64,000 nucleotides of DNA from Arthrobacter sp. S39 (GTDB lineage Bacteria > Actinomycetota > Actinomycetes > Actinomycetales > Micrococcaceae), in assembly GCF_004320525.1 (NCBI RefSeq), contig NZ_SIHX01000003.1, positions 1 through 64,000 of the forward strand. Direction: 5' to 3'. Below are positions 38,556-46,804 of the stretch, one piece after another. Under the pieces are notes generated by a model that saw only the letters and a program-made list of their open reading frames with translations, was not told the origin of the DNA and did no database searches. The position numbers and the translations under genes are program-made. Numbering within the stretch: the stretch's first letter is position 1; every line of letters starts with the position of its first letter.

Positions 38556-38899
38556 GTTAAAGCTCCTGTGATTGTTGTGGGTATTCCACCGGCAAAATAG
38601 AGAAGGCCCCCAATTGCCGGAGCAATCGAAGGCCTCGAAGATCGGATGTGCCGGCCCCCGCAGAGGCTGCACGCATCATCCCCGCAAAAGCTGGGTAATG
38701 CCCGACCAGATACCCGGCAACCTTGCTTCCTTGCGGAATTGCTTCCTGTAGGAAAACGGCTGACGCGGGTGGGAGAGGACTCCGCTTGCAAACTGGGTGC
38801 CATTCTACAGAAAAAAACCCGCCCAACGCATCCCAGCGCCGGTGGGGATCATCCATAACAAATAACGACATCCAGTCGGTCTGTGACAAGCTTACCAGT
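38556..38899 (-). promoter_or_regulatory. infC leader and promoter region
   Basis: This 344-base gap between infC (minus) and the DUF1844 gene (plus) holds a long infC leader. On the minus strand TAGAAT (38793-38798), after a T-run and TG, is a likely -10 with a weak -35, giving a leader of about 230 bases. It includes a terminator-like hairpin near its end. No convincing gene is present; an open frame across it is non-conserved in character. Confidence 0.6.
38594..38635 (-). terminator. Terminator-like hairpin (candidate attenuator) in the infC leader
   Basis: On the minus strand AGGCC-TTCG-ATTGC (38622-38635) and GCAAT-TGGG-GGCCT (38604-38617) form a two-part stem with a four-base loop. 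TCTCTATTTT (38594-38603) follows. It ends about 39 bases before the infC start. Confidence 0.5.
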
Positions 38900-39286
38900 A
38901 TGAGCACCCCAGACAGTAATTCACACGTTTACCAGGCTGCCGACACCCAGGGGGACGTCGCCCAGCAAATCCGCGACATCTCCGAGGTACCGGCCATCGA
39001 GGTCATCACCACCGCGGCAGTCCACCTCATGAGCGCAGCAGCGGTAAAACTTGGCCTCGCCGCCGAGGACAACGCCGAGGAACTCAAGGACCTTGACGAG
39101 GCCCGGAAGCTCATCACTGCACTCGCCGGGCTGGTCACCGCCGCTGCGCCCGAGATCGGGTCCCAGCACGCCGGGCCGTTGCGCGACGGCCTGCGGTCGC
39201 TGCAGCTCGCGTTCCGCGAAGAGTCGATCATCCCTGACGCCCCGGGCAAGGGCCCGGGCGAGAAGTACACCGGCGCGGTCAACTGA
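38900..39286 (+). CDS. DUF1844 domain protein
   Basis: The 128-residue protein has the DUF1844 core PAIEVITTAAVHLMSAAAVKLGL and DLDEARKLITALAGLVTAAAPEIG. The function is unknown. In actinobacteria it commonly sits divergently next to infC, as here. The start is ATG 38900. It is followed by a strong hairpin terminator. Confidence 0.88.
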   Translation: MSTPDSNSHVYQAADTQGDVAQQIRDISEVPAIEVITTAAVHLMSAAAVKLGLAAEDNAEELKDLDEARKLITALAGLVTAAAPEIGSQHAGPLRDGLRSLQLAFREESIIPDAPGKGPGEKYTGAVN

Positions 39287-39309
39287 CCCACAGCTAACTG
39301 AAATAAACC

Positions 39310-39348
39310 ACGACGGCGGGCGGACCATGGCGGTCGGCCCGCCGTCGT
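39310..39348. terminator. Bidirectional terminator
   Basis: ACGACGGCGGGC (39310-39321) pairs perfectly with 39337-39348 around a 15-base loop. It lies between the converging DUF1844 and MFS genes. Confidence 0.8.
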
Positions 39349-39364
39349 TATGTCCCCCGCCGCG

Positions 39365-40657
39365 TCAGGCGGCGGTGCGGCTGCGCCGGCGCTGCTGCAG
39401 CACCAGTCCCACGAGGCACAGCACAACGCCGGCAGCGCCGACGGAGACAAAGCCGCCGGAGGATCCCACGCCGTCGATGAAGACTCCGGCGAGCGGCGCC
39501 CCGAGTGCCACGCCGCCGGTCAGCGCGGAGCCGTACCAGCCCATCGCTTCACCGCGGCGGTCCTCAGCCACCAGGTCTGCCACCTTTTCGGACGCGGCCG
39601 ACAGTACGGGCGCGCAGAGGAGGCCGGGCAGGATCGAGACGAGCGCCAGCGTCCACGTGTCGTGCGCGAAGCCCATCGGGATGGTCAGGGCCGCCATTCC
39701 TAGGAGCAGGACGATCGGCGAGACCGGGCGGTGCATGGCGCCGTAGATAAGGCCGCCGATCACGGACGCGGCACACCAGAACAGGAAAACGATGCCGATT
39801 TCGCCCTGGTGCCCGCCCGTTTCCAGCGCGGCGACGATGCCCACGTCGGTTCCGCTGAGCACCATGCCGGCGCCCGCGGCAACCGCGAAGACGGCCGCGA
39901 CTGTGGCTGTGAACCAGGCGAAGTTGTGGGCCACCCTGCCACGGAGGCCGGGGCCGGCTTGCGCTCCGGCGGGCACGAGTTCCGCCGCCGCTTCCTGCAG
40001 GTGGGCCGGCGCGGCCGAGACCACTGCCACTTCCGCCGCGTGGCGCTGGTCCGCCTCGCATTCCTCGGTTTGTGTGGCGCTGCGGGTGGGCGGGTTGAAC
40101 CACATCAGGAACAGCCCGGCCAGCGAGGTGGACACCCCGACGATGGTCAGCCCCAGGACCGAGTAGCCGCTGGTGGCCACCACGGCTCCGGCGGCCGGGC
40201 CGATCATAAACACCATCTCGGTGGTGATGGCATCCAGGGCAAAGGCGGTGCGCCGCTGGTCACCGTCGGCGAGGACCCCCAGGGACTGGCGGACCACGCT
40301 GAAGATGGGAAGGGTCAGCAGCCCGCCGATGAAGACCAGCGGCAGCAGCCATTCGTAGGTTACGTGCGGCACCGCGGTCCAAATCACGGTTTCGGACACC
40401 ACCGACGGGATGAGGGCCCGGCGCAGGCCAACGGTGTCCACGCGCCGGCCGCGCCACGGCGCGCCCACGGCAATGCCGATGGTCATGACGGCGGCAGCGG
40501 CTCCGGCGGCGGCGTAGCCCTTGTCCAGCGTGAGGACGATGTGCAGGGTCAGCAGGACCCCGGCCGCGGAGTGCGGGATGCGGGCAATCATGCCCACCAG
40601 CAGCAGCCGCCTGATCGGCCGGACGGCGAGCAGCTCCCGGTATAAAGCGAAGTTCAC
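39365..40657 (-). CDS. MFS transporter of unknown substrate
   Basis: The 430-residue protein has about twelve hydrophobic helices in two halves, split by a charged Ala-rich central loop (TRSATQTEECEADQRHAAEVAVV) at about 200-240. RELLAVRPIRRLLLVGMIARIPHSAAGVLLTLHIV resembles actinobacterial MFS proteins related to bacillibactin- and enterobactin-type exporters, but a substrate cannot be assigned. The GTG at 40657 has AGGA six bases upstream. Confidence 0.85.
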   Translation of the reverse strand: MNFALYRELLAVRPIRRLLLVGMIARIPHSAAGVLLTLHIVLTLDKGYAAAGAAAAVMTIGIAVGAPWRGRRVDTVGLRRALIPSVVSETVIWTAVPHVTYEWLLPLVFIGGLLTLPIFSVVRQSLGVLADGDQRRTAFALDAITTEMVFMIGPAAGAVVATSGYSVLGLTIVGVSTSLAGLFLMWFNPPTRSATQTEECEADQRHAAEVAVVSAAPAHLQEAAAELVPAGAQAGPGLRGRVAHNFAWFTATVAAVFAVAAGAGMVLSGTDVGIVAALETGGHQGEIGIVFLFWCAASVIGGLIYGAMHRPVSPIVLLLGMAALTIPMGFAHDTWTLALVSILPGLLCAPVLSAASEKVADLVAEDRRGEAMGWYGSALTGGVALGAPLAGVFIDGVGSSGGFVSVGAAGVVLCLVGLVLQQRRRSRTAA

Positions 40658-40713
40658 GGAAAATCCTTTGGTCTGCCGCGGGCAGCCCGAGGGATCTCCC
40701 CGCTGACCGTCAG

Positions 40714-41637
40714 CTATTGAACAGCGCGCCTCAACTTGATTTCGATCGAGTCAACGCGCTCCCCAAACAATACATTCCGGGACCAGGCGGCCTGGAGTCC
40801 GGCCACCAGGTCCTGGACTGCGGCAGCGTCAAGGCCGTCCTCAAGGTACAGGACCACCTGCAGTTCGGGTCCGGCACCGCCGCCGGGCATTGTTTCGCCG
40901 TTCGACGTGGTGGCAGCGACGCCGGCGCCCGGGAGGAGCCCGATGTTCCGGACTGCGGGGAATGCCGCGGCTGCCTCCGCTATGGTGCCGGCCACCTCGC
41001 TGTCCAGGTAGGAGGGCACCCACGTCTGCTGCTGTGCCAGAGCCCACAGGCCGGGCCGCCGGACCACAAAGGTGAACTCGGAGCCGGGATCAAGCACCAG
41101 GAGTTCAGCCTGTTCCGACACGGCGGAGAGGGCAGCCCTGGCGGCATACACGGCCACCGGCCGCGCGTCGGGATGCCAGCTGGCAAGCGCCTCGGCTGAG
41201 GTGAAGGCGGGCATCGCGGTCCTGCCGTCGGCGGCCTTCAGCATCACCAGCGCCATGTCCGCCTGCTTGTCCGAGACCAGGCCGTCATCGCCCTCTGATT
41301 CCTCCGCGAGCTGGGCGATGATCGGGATGAAAACCCTGGCCGTTGCCAGCGAGGCTATGACGGCGGCCTCGTCACCGCTTCCGTGCCGGAGTGCCGCTAC
41401 TGCGGCGAGGTATCCGGCGTCGGCCGTGCCGTCGTCGTCCTCAAAATTGTGGATCTTCCCGTCGTCACCGGCCAGGCTGCGGCCCTGCCACGGCTGGCCG
41501 GCCGAGTCTGTGGGGCCGCCGGCCCCGGCGAGGGCTGCGGCGATGTGGCCGGGCAGGTGGCGTGGCACCGGCCCGGATGTGCCGGAAATACTTGCCGGCG
41601 CACCGTCCCGACCGGGTGCACTGCCGTTGTGTTCCAT
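40714..41637 (-). CDS. SseB-family protein
   Basis: The 307-residue protein has an N-terminal unstructured region and an SseB-like core: ARVFIPIIAQL, DKQADMALVMLKAADGRTAMPAFTSAEALASWHPDARPVAV and SEQAELLVLDPGSEFTFVVRRPGLWAL. The function of these proteins outside Salmonella is unknown. It begins 21 bases after priA, so it is probably the last gene of the his cluster transcript. It ends 56 bases before the MFS start. Confidence 0.82.
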   Translation of the reverse strand: MEHNGSAPGRDGAPASISGTSGPVPRHLPGHIAAALAGAGGPTDSAGQPWQGRSLAGDDGKIHNFEDDDGTADAGYLAAVAALRHGSGDEAAVIASLATARVFIPIIAQLAEESEGDDGLVSDKQADMALVMLKAADGRTAMPAFTSAEALASWHPDARPVAVYAARAALSAVSEQAELLVLDPGSEFTFVVRRPGLWALAQQQTWVPSYLDSEVAGTIAEAAAAFPAVRNIGLLPGAGVAATTSNGETMPGGGAGPELQVVLYLEDGLDAAAVQDLVAGLQAAWSRNVLFGERVDSIEIKLRRAVQ

Positions 41638-41658
41638 CCGTCAGCAGGTCCGGCTGGC

Positions 41659-42405
41659 CTAGCGGCGGCCGGCGACGTCGAGGGCCTCGGGCAGGGTAAA
41701 GGCTCCGGCGTAGAGCGCCTTGCCCACGATGGCACCTTCGACGCCCAGCGGCACCAGCGAGCGGAGCACCTTGAGGTCATCGAGGCTGGAGATGCCGCCG
41801 GAGGCCACGACGGGCTTTCCGGTCTTCTCGACCATCTGGCGCAGCAGTTCAACGTTGGGCCCCTGCAGGGTTCCGTCCTTGGTGACGTCGGTGACCACGT
41901 ACCGGGCGCAGCCGGCCTCTTCGAGCCGGCCGAGTACCTCCCAGAGGTCGCCGCCCTCCTTGGTCCAGCCCCGGCCTGCCAGCGTGGTTCCGCGGACGTC
42001 GAGTCCGACCGCGATCTTGTCGCCAAAGCGGTCGATGGCGCGGGCTGTCCACTCCGGGTTTTCCAGGGCAGCGGTGCCCAGGTTCACGCGTGCCACACCG
42101 AGGTCCAGGGCGGCTTCAAGGGACTCGTCGTCCCGGAGTCCGCCGGAGAGCTCCACCTTGATGTCCAGGCGGCCCACGACTTCGCGGAGCAGTTCCGCGT
42201 TGGAACCGCGGCCGAACGCGGCGTCGAGGTCCACCAGGTGCACCCATTCGGCGCCCTGCTGCTGCCAGTTGAGGGCGGCTTCCAGCGGGGTGCCGTAGCT
42301 CGTTTCGCTGCCGGCTTCGCCCTGGACCAGCCGGACGGCCTGGCCGTTCACGACGTCGACGGCGGGCAGCAGTTCAAGGACCGGCAGATCGTTTGCGGTG
42401 GTCAT
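41659..42405 (-). CDS. priA: Bifunctional HisA/TrpF isomerase (PriA)
   Basis: This (beta-alpha)8 isomerase works on ProFAR in histidine synthesis. In actinobacteria it also works on phosphoribosylanthranilate in tryptophan synthesis, because trpF is usually absent. The 248 residues carry [27 protein letters not shown], with the first catalytic Asp, and [14 protein letters not shown], with the second, as well as [11 protein letters not shown] phosphate binding. Dual function is assumed from phylum, since no trp gene is in the window. Confidence 0.95.
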   Translation of the reverse strand: MTTANDLPVLELLPAVDVVNGQAVRLVQGEAGSETSYGTPLEAALNWQQQGAEWVHLVDLDAAFGRGSNAELLREVVGRLDIKVELSGGLRDDESLEAALDLGVARVNLGTAALENPEWTARAIDRFGDKIAVGLDVRGTTLAGRGWTKEGGDLWEVLGRLEEAGCARYVVTDVTKDGTLQGPNVELLRQMVEKTGKPVVASGGISSLDDLKVLRSLVPLGVEGAIVGKALYAGAFTLPEALDVAGRR

Positions 42406-42459
42406 CTCAAAATCCTCAGGTAGTTGTGCGGCTGGTTGGGGCGGGAGCGCCGGTGCGGG

Positions 42460-42618
42460 CTAGCTTCCGGAAAAGGTCAGGAGGGAGGCAGCCAGCAGCG
42501 ACATGCCGGCCAGGACGTAGAAGCCTATTTGAGTCCAGAGCGGCCGCTGCTGCTGCCGGAAGGACAGGGCGCCGCCCACCAGAAGGCCGGCGAGCCCCAT
42601 CAGGACAATGGACCACAT
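42460..42618 (-). CDS. Small two-helix membrane protein between hisH and priA
   Basis: The ATG at 42616-42618 directly abuts the hisH stop (TAGATG) and opens a 52-codon frame ending in TAG. The protein has two hydrophobic segments, IVLMGLAGLLVGGALSF and IGFYVLAGMSLLAASLLTF, joined by a short polar loop RQQQRPLW. The immediate stop-start junction and clean hydrophobic pattern support a real, translationally coupled gene. No family or function could be assigned. Confidence 0.72.
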   Translation of the reverse strand: MWSIVLMGLAGLLVGGALSFRQQQRPLWTQIGFYVLAGMSLLAASLLTFSGS

Positions 42619-43353
42619 CTAGGCGTTGCCGTCCGCGGCCGCCGGCTTCCGCAGGGCATCCACCCAGTTGCGGAGGAGCCGGGCTCCGGCGTCGCCGGAT
42701 TTTTCCGGGTGGAACTGGGTGGCGCAGAGCGGGCCGTTCTCCACGGCGGCGATGAATGGCGCACCGTGCTCTGACCACGTGACCAGGGGCGGAGCCATCC
42801 TCGGCTGCACGACGTCGAAGTTCCATTCCTGGACGCCGTAGGAGTGCACAAAGTAAAAACGCTGGTCCTCGACGCCTTCGAAGAGCTTGGACCCTTCCGG
42901 GACCTTGACCGTGTTCCAGCCCATGTGGGGCACTACCTCGGCCGGGAGGAGTTCGACCTTGCCCGGCCACTCCCCCATGCCCTCAGCCTCGGTGCCGTGT
43001 TCCACACCGGCCTCAAACAGGACCTGGAGCCCGACGCAGATGCCCAGCACGGGGCGCCCGCCGGCGACCCGGCGGCCGATGAGGCGGATGCCGTCCACGG
43101 CTTTGAGTTCGCGCATCACCGTTTCGAACGCTCCCACGCCCGGCACGACCAGGCCGTCGGCGTTGAGTACATCCTCGGGCTTGGAACTGAGGATGACCTC
43201 GGCGCCTGCCCGCTCCAGGGCACGCACCGCGGAGCGGACGTTCCCGGAGCCGTAGTCGAGCACCGTAACCGTGGGCTTGCCCTCCGGCGATTCCGGCTTC
43301 TTCAGGGCGGCAGGGTCGATCACGGCGCCGTCGCGCAGGATCTGGCCGCTCAC
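42619..43353 (-). CDS. hisH: Imidazole glycerol phosphate synthase, glutamine amidotransferase subunit
   Basis: HisH supplies ammonia from glutamine to HisF for the IGP/AICAR-forming step. Its class I amidotransferase triad is visible: Cys in [18 protein letters not shown], and His and Glu in [19 protein letters not shown] begins the oxyanion region. The 244 residues include about 27 non-conserved N-terminal residues before [11 protein letters not shown]. The GTG start overlaps the hisB stop (GTGA). hisF is not in the window. Confidence 0.97.
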   Translation of the reverse strand: MSGQILRDGAVIDPAALKKPESPEGKPTVTVLDYGSGNVRSAVRALERAGAEVILSSKPEDVLNADGLVVPGVGAFETVMRELKAVDGIRLIGRRVAGGRPVLGICVGLQVLFEAGVEHGTEAEGMGEWPGKVELLPAEVVPHMGWNTVKVPEGSKLFEGVEDQRFYFVHSYGVQEWNFDVVQPRMAPPLVTWSEHGAPFIAAVENGPLCATQFHPEKSGDAGARLLRNWVDALRKPAAADGNA

Positions 43354-43976
43354 AGGGCACCCTTGGTGGACGGAATTCCTTCAACGCGCGGATCCGGTTC
43401 CACCGCAGCACGCAGTGCGCGGGCGAATGCCTTGAACTGTGCCTCGACGATGTGGTGCGGATCCCGGCCGGCGATGACGTTCATGTGCAGGCAGATGCCT
43501 GCGTGCAGAGTGATGGCCTCAAAGACGTGCCGCGTCAGCGACCCGGTGAAGTGGCCGCCGATCAGGTGGTATTCCTGCCCGGCGGGCTCGCCGCCGTGGA
43601 CCAGGTAGGGCCGGCCTGAGACGTCCACCACCGCGTGGGCCAGTGCTTCGTCAAGCGGCACGGTCGCTTCGCCGAAGCGCCGGATGCCGGCCTTGTTGCC
43701 GAGGGCCGTCCGCAGGACTTCCCCGAAGGTGATGGCAACGTCCTCCACGGTGTGGTGGACGTCGATGTGGGTGTCACCGGTGGCCTTCACCGTCATGTCA
43801 ATGAGCGAGTGCTTGCACAGCGCCGTGAGCATGTGGTCATAGAACGGGACGGACGTGTCGATGTTTGAGACACCGGTACCGTCGAGGTTGATCTCCACGA
43901 GCACCGACGATTCGCTGGTGGCACGCTCCATCCGTGCGGTGCGGGTCGCGGCGGTGCTGGATCCGGTGGAACTCAT
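43350..43976 (-). CDS. hisB: Imidazoleglycerol-phosphate dehydratase
   Basis: This Mn-dependent dehydratase converts IGP to imidazole acetol phosphate. The 208-residue monofunctional form carries the two duplicated metal motifs: [13 protein letters not shown] with [11 protein letters not shown], and [18 protein letters not shown] with [18 protein letters not shown]. The start is ATG 43976 or ATG 43982; the former is better spaced from AAAGGAC. It is coupled to hisH and lies 62 bases after hisC. Confidence 0.96.
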   Translation of the reverse strand: MSSTGSSTAATRTARMERATSESSVLVEINLDGTGVSNIDTSVPFYDHMLTALCKHSLIDMTVKATGDTHIDVHHTVEDVAITFGEVLRTALGNKAGIRRFGEATVPLDEALAHAVVDVSGRPYLVHGGEPAGQEYHLIGGHFTGSLTRHVFEAITLHAGICLHMNVIAGRDPHHIVEAQFKAFARALRAAVEPDPRVEGIPSTKGAL

Positions 43977-44038
43977 GGTCATATGTCCTTTGCGGAGAAG
44001 GAGGAAGTCCCGCGCGCGCGGCGCGGCTATGGTCAAGT

Positions 44039-45157
44039 TTAGGCGGGCAGCTTTGGCTGGCTGGCCAGGATGGCTTCCAGGGCAGTGAGGAAGGCTGTGG
44101 TTTCAGTCTCAGTGCCGGCAGTGACCCGCAGGTGGCCCGGGATGCCGACGTCCCTGATCAGCACGCCGGCGTCCAGCAGTTGCTGCCAGACGTCGTGGGG
44201 CCGGTCCAGTCCGCCGAAGAAGACGAAGTTGGAGTCCGACGCGGCGGGCGTGAGGCCCAGGCGGGTCAGTTCGGACACGATCCGGTCGCGTTGGACCTTG
44301 ATGTCCTCGACGTCGGCCATCAGGGCCTCGCGGTGCCGCAGGGCGGCCAGGGCGGTGGCCTGGGTGACGGCAGACAGGTGGTACGGGAGCCGGACCAGTC
44401 GCAGGGCGTCCGTGACCTCGGGTGCGGCAGCCATGTAGCCCAGCCGGGCGCCGGCCAGGGCAAAGGCCTTGCTCATGGTCCGGGTGACGATGAGGCGTTC
44501 CCGTCCCGGCAGGAGCGTCAGGGCGCTGGGTGTGCCGTCGTGGGCAAACTCATGGTAGGCCTCGTCCACGATCACGATGGTCTGGCTGTCTTCGCCGGCG
44601 GCGTACACGGCTTCCACCACATCCAGGCCCAGCCCTGTTCCGGTGGGGTTGTTGGGTGAGCTGAGGAAGACAACGTTGGGCTGGAGCTCCTTGACCTGGC
44701 GGCCTGCCGATTCGGCGCTCAGTCCGTAGTCTGCTTCGCGCTGGCCGGCAACGTATTCGGTGTCCGTGCCGCTGGCCAGAAGGGGATACATGGAATACGT
44801 GGGAGGGAAGCCAAGAGCCGTCCGGCCCGGCCCGCCGAAGGCCTGGAGGATCTGCTGCAGCACCTCGTTGGAACCGTTGGCTGCCCAGATGTTCGATGAG
44901 TCCAGTCCGTGGCCGAGGAACTCCGCCAACGCCTCGCGAAGCTCTGAGAACTCCCGGTCCGGGTAGCGGTTCAGGCCAGCCGCGGCCTCGGTGACCGCCG
45001 CGCTGATGGCCGCCCGCACGTCCGCGGGAACGCCATGGGTGTTTTCGTTGACGTTCAGCAGAATGGGAACATCGAGCTGCGGAGCCCCGTACGGGGTCAG
45101 GCCACGAAGGTTGGTGCGCAGGGGAAGGCGGTTCAGACGCTCTAGCTGGTCATTCAC
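44039..45157 (-). CDS. hisC: Histidinol-phosphate aminotransferase
   Basis: This PLP enzyme makes histidinol phosphate from imidazole acetol phosphate. Its 372 residues show [44 protein letters not shown] and the PLP lysine in [17 protein letters not shown]. The first gene of the hisC-hisB-hisH-ORF-priA run, it starts with GTG at 45157. No clear Shine-Dalgarno precedes it. A TAAACT box 6 bases upstream suggests a leaderless transcript. Confidence 0.96.
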   Translation of the reverse strand: MNDQLERLNRLPLRTNLRGLTPYGAPQLDVPILLNVNENTHGVPADVRAAISAAVTEAAAGLNRYPDREFSELREALAEFLGHGLDSSNIWAANGSNEVLQQILQAFGGPGRTALGFPPTYSMYPLLASGTDTEYVAGQREADYGLSAESAGRQVKELQPNVVFLSSPNNPTGTGLGLDVVEAVYAAGEDSQTIVIVDEAYHEFAHDGTPSALTLLPGRERLIVTRTMSKAFALAGARLGYMAAAPEVTDALRLVRLPYHLSAVTQATALAALRHREALMADVEDIKVQRDRIVSELTRLGLTPAASDSNFVFFGGLDRPHDVWQQLLDAGVLIRDVGIPGHLRVTAGTETETTAFLTALEAILASQPKLPA

Positions 45158-45163
45158 CTGAAC

Positions 45164-45169
45164 AGTTTA
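45164..45169 (-). promoter_or_regulatory. Candidate -10 box giving a leaderless hisC mRNA
   Basis: TAAACT, followed by GTTCAG and then the GTG of hisC, would place +1 at or next to the start codon. The -35 region is not recognisable, and the exact position is uncertain by a few bases. Confidence 0.35.
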
Positions 45170-45231
45170 GTGCCGAAGCACGGGCCCCGAAAATGTGACG
45201 GTTCCCGGCTGCCATTCAACAACCGGCAGCG

Positions 45232-45642
45232 TTACTTGGCAGGCACAAACAGTTGCTGGCCCGGCAGCACGGTTCCTGCAGTGAGGTTGTTGAGCTGGAC
45301 GATGTCCGCGATCACGTCGCGGGGATCCCGCTCCGGGGACACCGCGGCCGCGATCCCCCAGAGCGACTGACCGGGCTGCACAGTTACCGAGACGGTCGGC
45401 GTCAGCGAGAGGTCCGCGGCGGAGTCCGCGGCCTTGGCAGGTGCGTTAAGGAATCCCGCGAGCAGGAAGAGCATCGCCGCGAGCAGGATCAGGGGAATGC
45501 CGATCAGGACCACCCGGCCGCGTCGCGTCAGGCGCAGAGGAGGCAGCGATTCCTTGCGGGCCCGTATCTGTGGCACTGCCGTGAGGTGCTGGACCAAGAC
45601 CAACTGCGGACGGGAGTCCTGCGATGCTGAAAAAGCTGACAT
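45232..45642 (-). CDS. LysM-domain membrane protein, SOS-controlled (ChiZ/YneA-like position)
   Basis: The 136-residue protein has a cytoplasmic N-terminus, one membrane helix (RVVLIGIPLILLAAMLFLLAGFL, about 45-67) and an extracytoplasmic LysM domain (TVQPGQSLWGIAAAVSPERDP...LNNLTAGTVLPGQQLFVP). It is divergent from lexA with a LexA box upstream. YneA in Bacillus and Rv2719c/ChiZ in Mycobacterium are found in this position and inhibit division during SOS. A division-checkpoint role is thus likely but inferred. The start is ATG 45642, with GGAGGG upstream. Confidence 0.85.
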   Translation of the reverse strand: MSAFSASQDSRPQLVLVQHLTAVPQIRARKESLPPLRLTRRGRVVLIGIPLILLAAMLFLLAGFLNAPAKAADSAADLSLTPTVSVTVQPGQSLWGIAAAVSPERDPRDVIADIVQLNNLTAGTVLPGQQLFVPAK

Positions 45643-45752
45643 GAAATGAGCCCTCCTGGACCATGCTGTGCTGCCCGGAGTGTCCCGTCCGCCTGCCTGC
45701 CTCGGCGGGCGGGCCCTGCCTCTTCGAATATTCGAATACCGCAGGAAGCGAA

Positions 45753-45768
45753 TAGAACACATGTTCGA
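45753..45768. promoter_or_regulatory. LexA box upstream of the LysM gene
   Basis: TAGAACACATGTTCGA matches the actinobacterial SOS box at 15 of 16 positions of a TCGAAC-N4-GTTCGA site. It is 110 bases before the LysM start. Confidence 0.8.
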
Positions 45769-45819
45769 ACTTTGCTTCTTCTGTTTTAGCACTTATCAAC
45801 GAACATTGTCGAGACTCGC

Positions 45820-45860
45820 TAGAACAAATGTTTGAAAAAGGGTTGTGGCTGGCCTACGTT
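45820..45860 (+). promoter_or_regulatory. lexA promoter with LexA box
   Basis: TTGAAA (45832-45837) and TACGTT (45855-45860) are spaced by 17 bases. TAGAACAAATGTTTGA at 45820-45835 is an SOS box with two or three deviations and overlaps the -35, so LexA should repress its own gene. Confidence 0.7.
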
Positions 45861-45975
45861 TGGATCAAAGATCAACCACCTCTGTAGTTGATCAGCAGGG
45901 TCTGACAATCAATGCCGGAGGCTCCCGGCACCCGCGGCCAGGAGGCCCCGGGGCAACGGAAAGGCATTGGCAAAC

Positions 45976-46725
45976 ATGGCAGCAGCAGCCGCGGGCGGCA
46001 GGGCGACCCAGCGGGGTCAGCAGCCCCAGAGGACTCCCAAAGGGCTGACTGCCCGGCAAAAGAAGATCCTGGAAACCATCCAGCGTTCGGTCAATGACAA
46101 CGGGTATCCCCCGTCCATGCGTGAAATCGGCGACACCGTAGGCCTGGCCAGCCTGTCCAGCGTGACCCACCAGCTCTCGCAGCTGGAGAAGCTGGGCTAC
46201 CTTCGCCGCGATCCCAAGCGGCCCCGGGCCATGGAGGTCCTGATGCCGCTGACGCTGGACGGCGGGACGGCCAAGGCGGCAGGTTCAGCCACTCCGGCTG
46301 CCCTGCGCGGCATTACCGGCGGCAAAGTGACTGAACTTCCCTCGGCCATGGACACCGCCATGGTCCCGCTGGTGGGCCGGATCGCGGCCGGCGGCCCGAT
46401 CCTCGCGGACCAGGTCGTGGAGGACGTTATGCCGCTCCCCCGCCAGCTGGTGGGGCAGGGAGAGCTCTTTATGCTCAAGGTGGCCGGAGACTCCATGGTG
46501 GACGCGGCAATCTGCGACGGCGACTGGGTGGTGGTGCGGCGCCAGGCTGACGCCGTCAACGGTGACATCGTTGCGGCCCTCCTGGACGACGAAGCGACCG
46601 TCAAGACGTTCCGCCAGCGGGACGGCCATACCTGGCTCCTGCCGCAGAATACCCAATACGAACCCATCCTGGGCGACCACGCCACCATCATGGGCAAGGT
46701 TGTTTCGGTCCTGCGCTCACTCTAG
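45976..46725 (+). CDS. lexA: LexA repressor
   Basis: The 249-residue SOS repressor has an N-terminal winged helix ([53 protein letters not shown]). It has an Ala-Gly self-cleavage site in [11 protein letters not shown], the catalytic Ser in [12 protein letters not shown] and the Lys in [10 protein letters not shown]. RecA filaments trigger cleavage. An Ala/Gln-rich N-terminal extension and a central Ala linker make it longer than E. coli LexA (202). ATG 45976 is preferred to the in-frame TTG at 45967. Confidence 0.98.
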   Translation: MAAAAAGGRATQRGQQPQRTPKGLTARQKKILETIQRSVNDNGYPPSMREIGDTVGLASLSSVTHQLSQLEKLGYLRRDPKRPRAMEVLMPLTLDGGTAKAAGSATPAALRGITGGKVTELPSAMDTAMVPLVGRIAAGGPILADQVVEDVMPLPRQLVGQGELFMLKVAGDSMVDAAICDGDWVVVRRQADAVNGDIVAALLDDEATVKTFRQRDGHTWLLPQNTQYEPILGDHATIMGKVVSVLRSL

Positions 46726-46747
46726 GAACCGCCAGTTACGGCAAAAA

Positions 46748-46795
46748 AAAGATCGGCTGGGCCCGCCCCTCGAGGGACGGGCCCAGCCGATCTTT
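46748..46795. terminator. Bidirectional terminator between lexA and dinG
   Basis: A long GC-rich inverted repeat (AAAGATCGGCTGGGCCCG and its complement) lies between the two stops. On the minus strand eight T's follow, which makes it a textbook terminator for the DinG-like gene. Confidence 0.92.
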
Positions 46796-46804
46796 GCAGT
46801 TAAC

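Noticed and set aside
38557..38907. 116-codon open frame overlapping the infC leader as a gene
   Set aside because: No family resemblance; it spans the promoter and the hairpin and ends at the infC ribosome binding site.
45723..45736. Perfect palindrome TTCGAATATTCGAA near the LysM gene, as a third LexA box
   Set aside because: The half-sites are two bases apart instead of six, so it does not fit the SOS box; it may be a weak or unrelated site.
45800..45815. CGAACATTGTCGAG as a LexA box between lexA and the LysM gene
   Set aside because: Only one half-site is good and the spacing is wrong.
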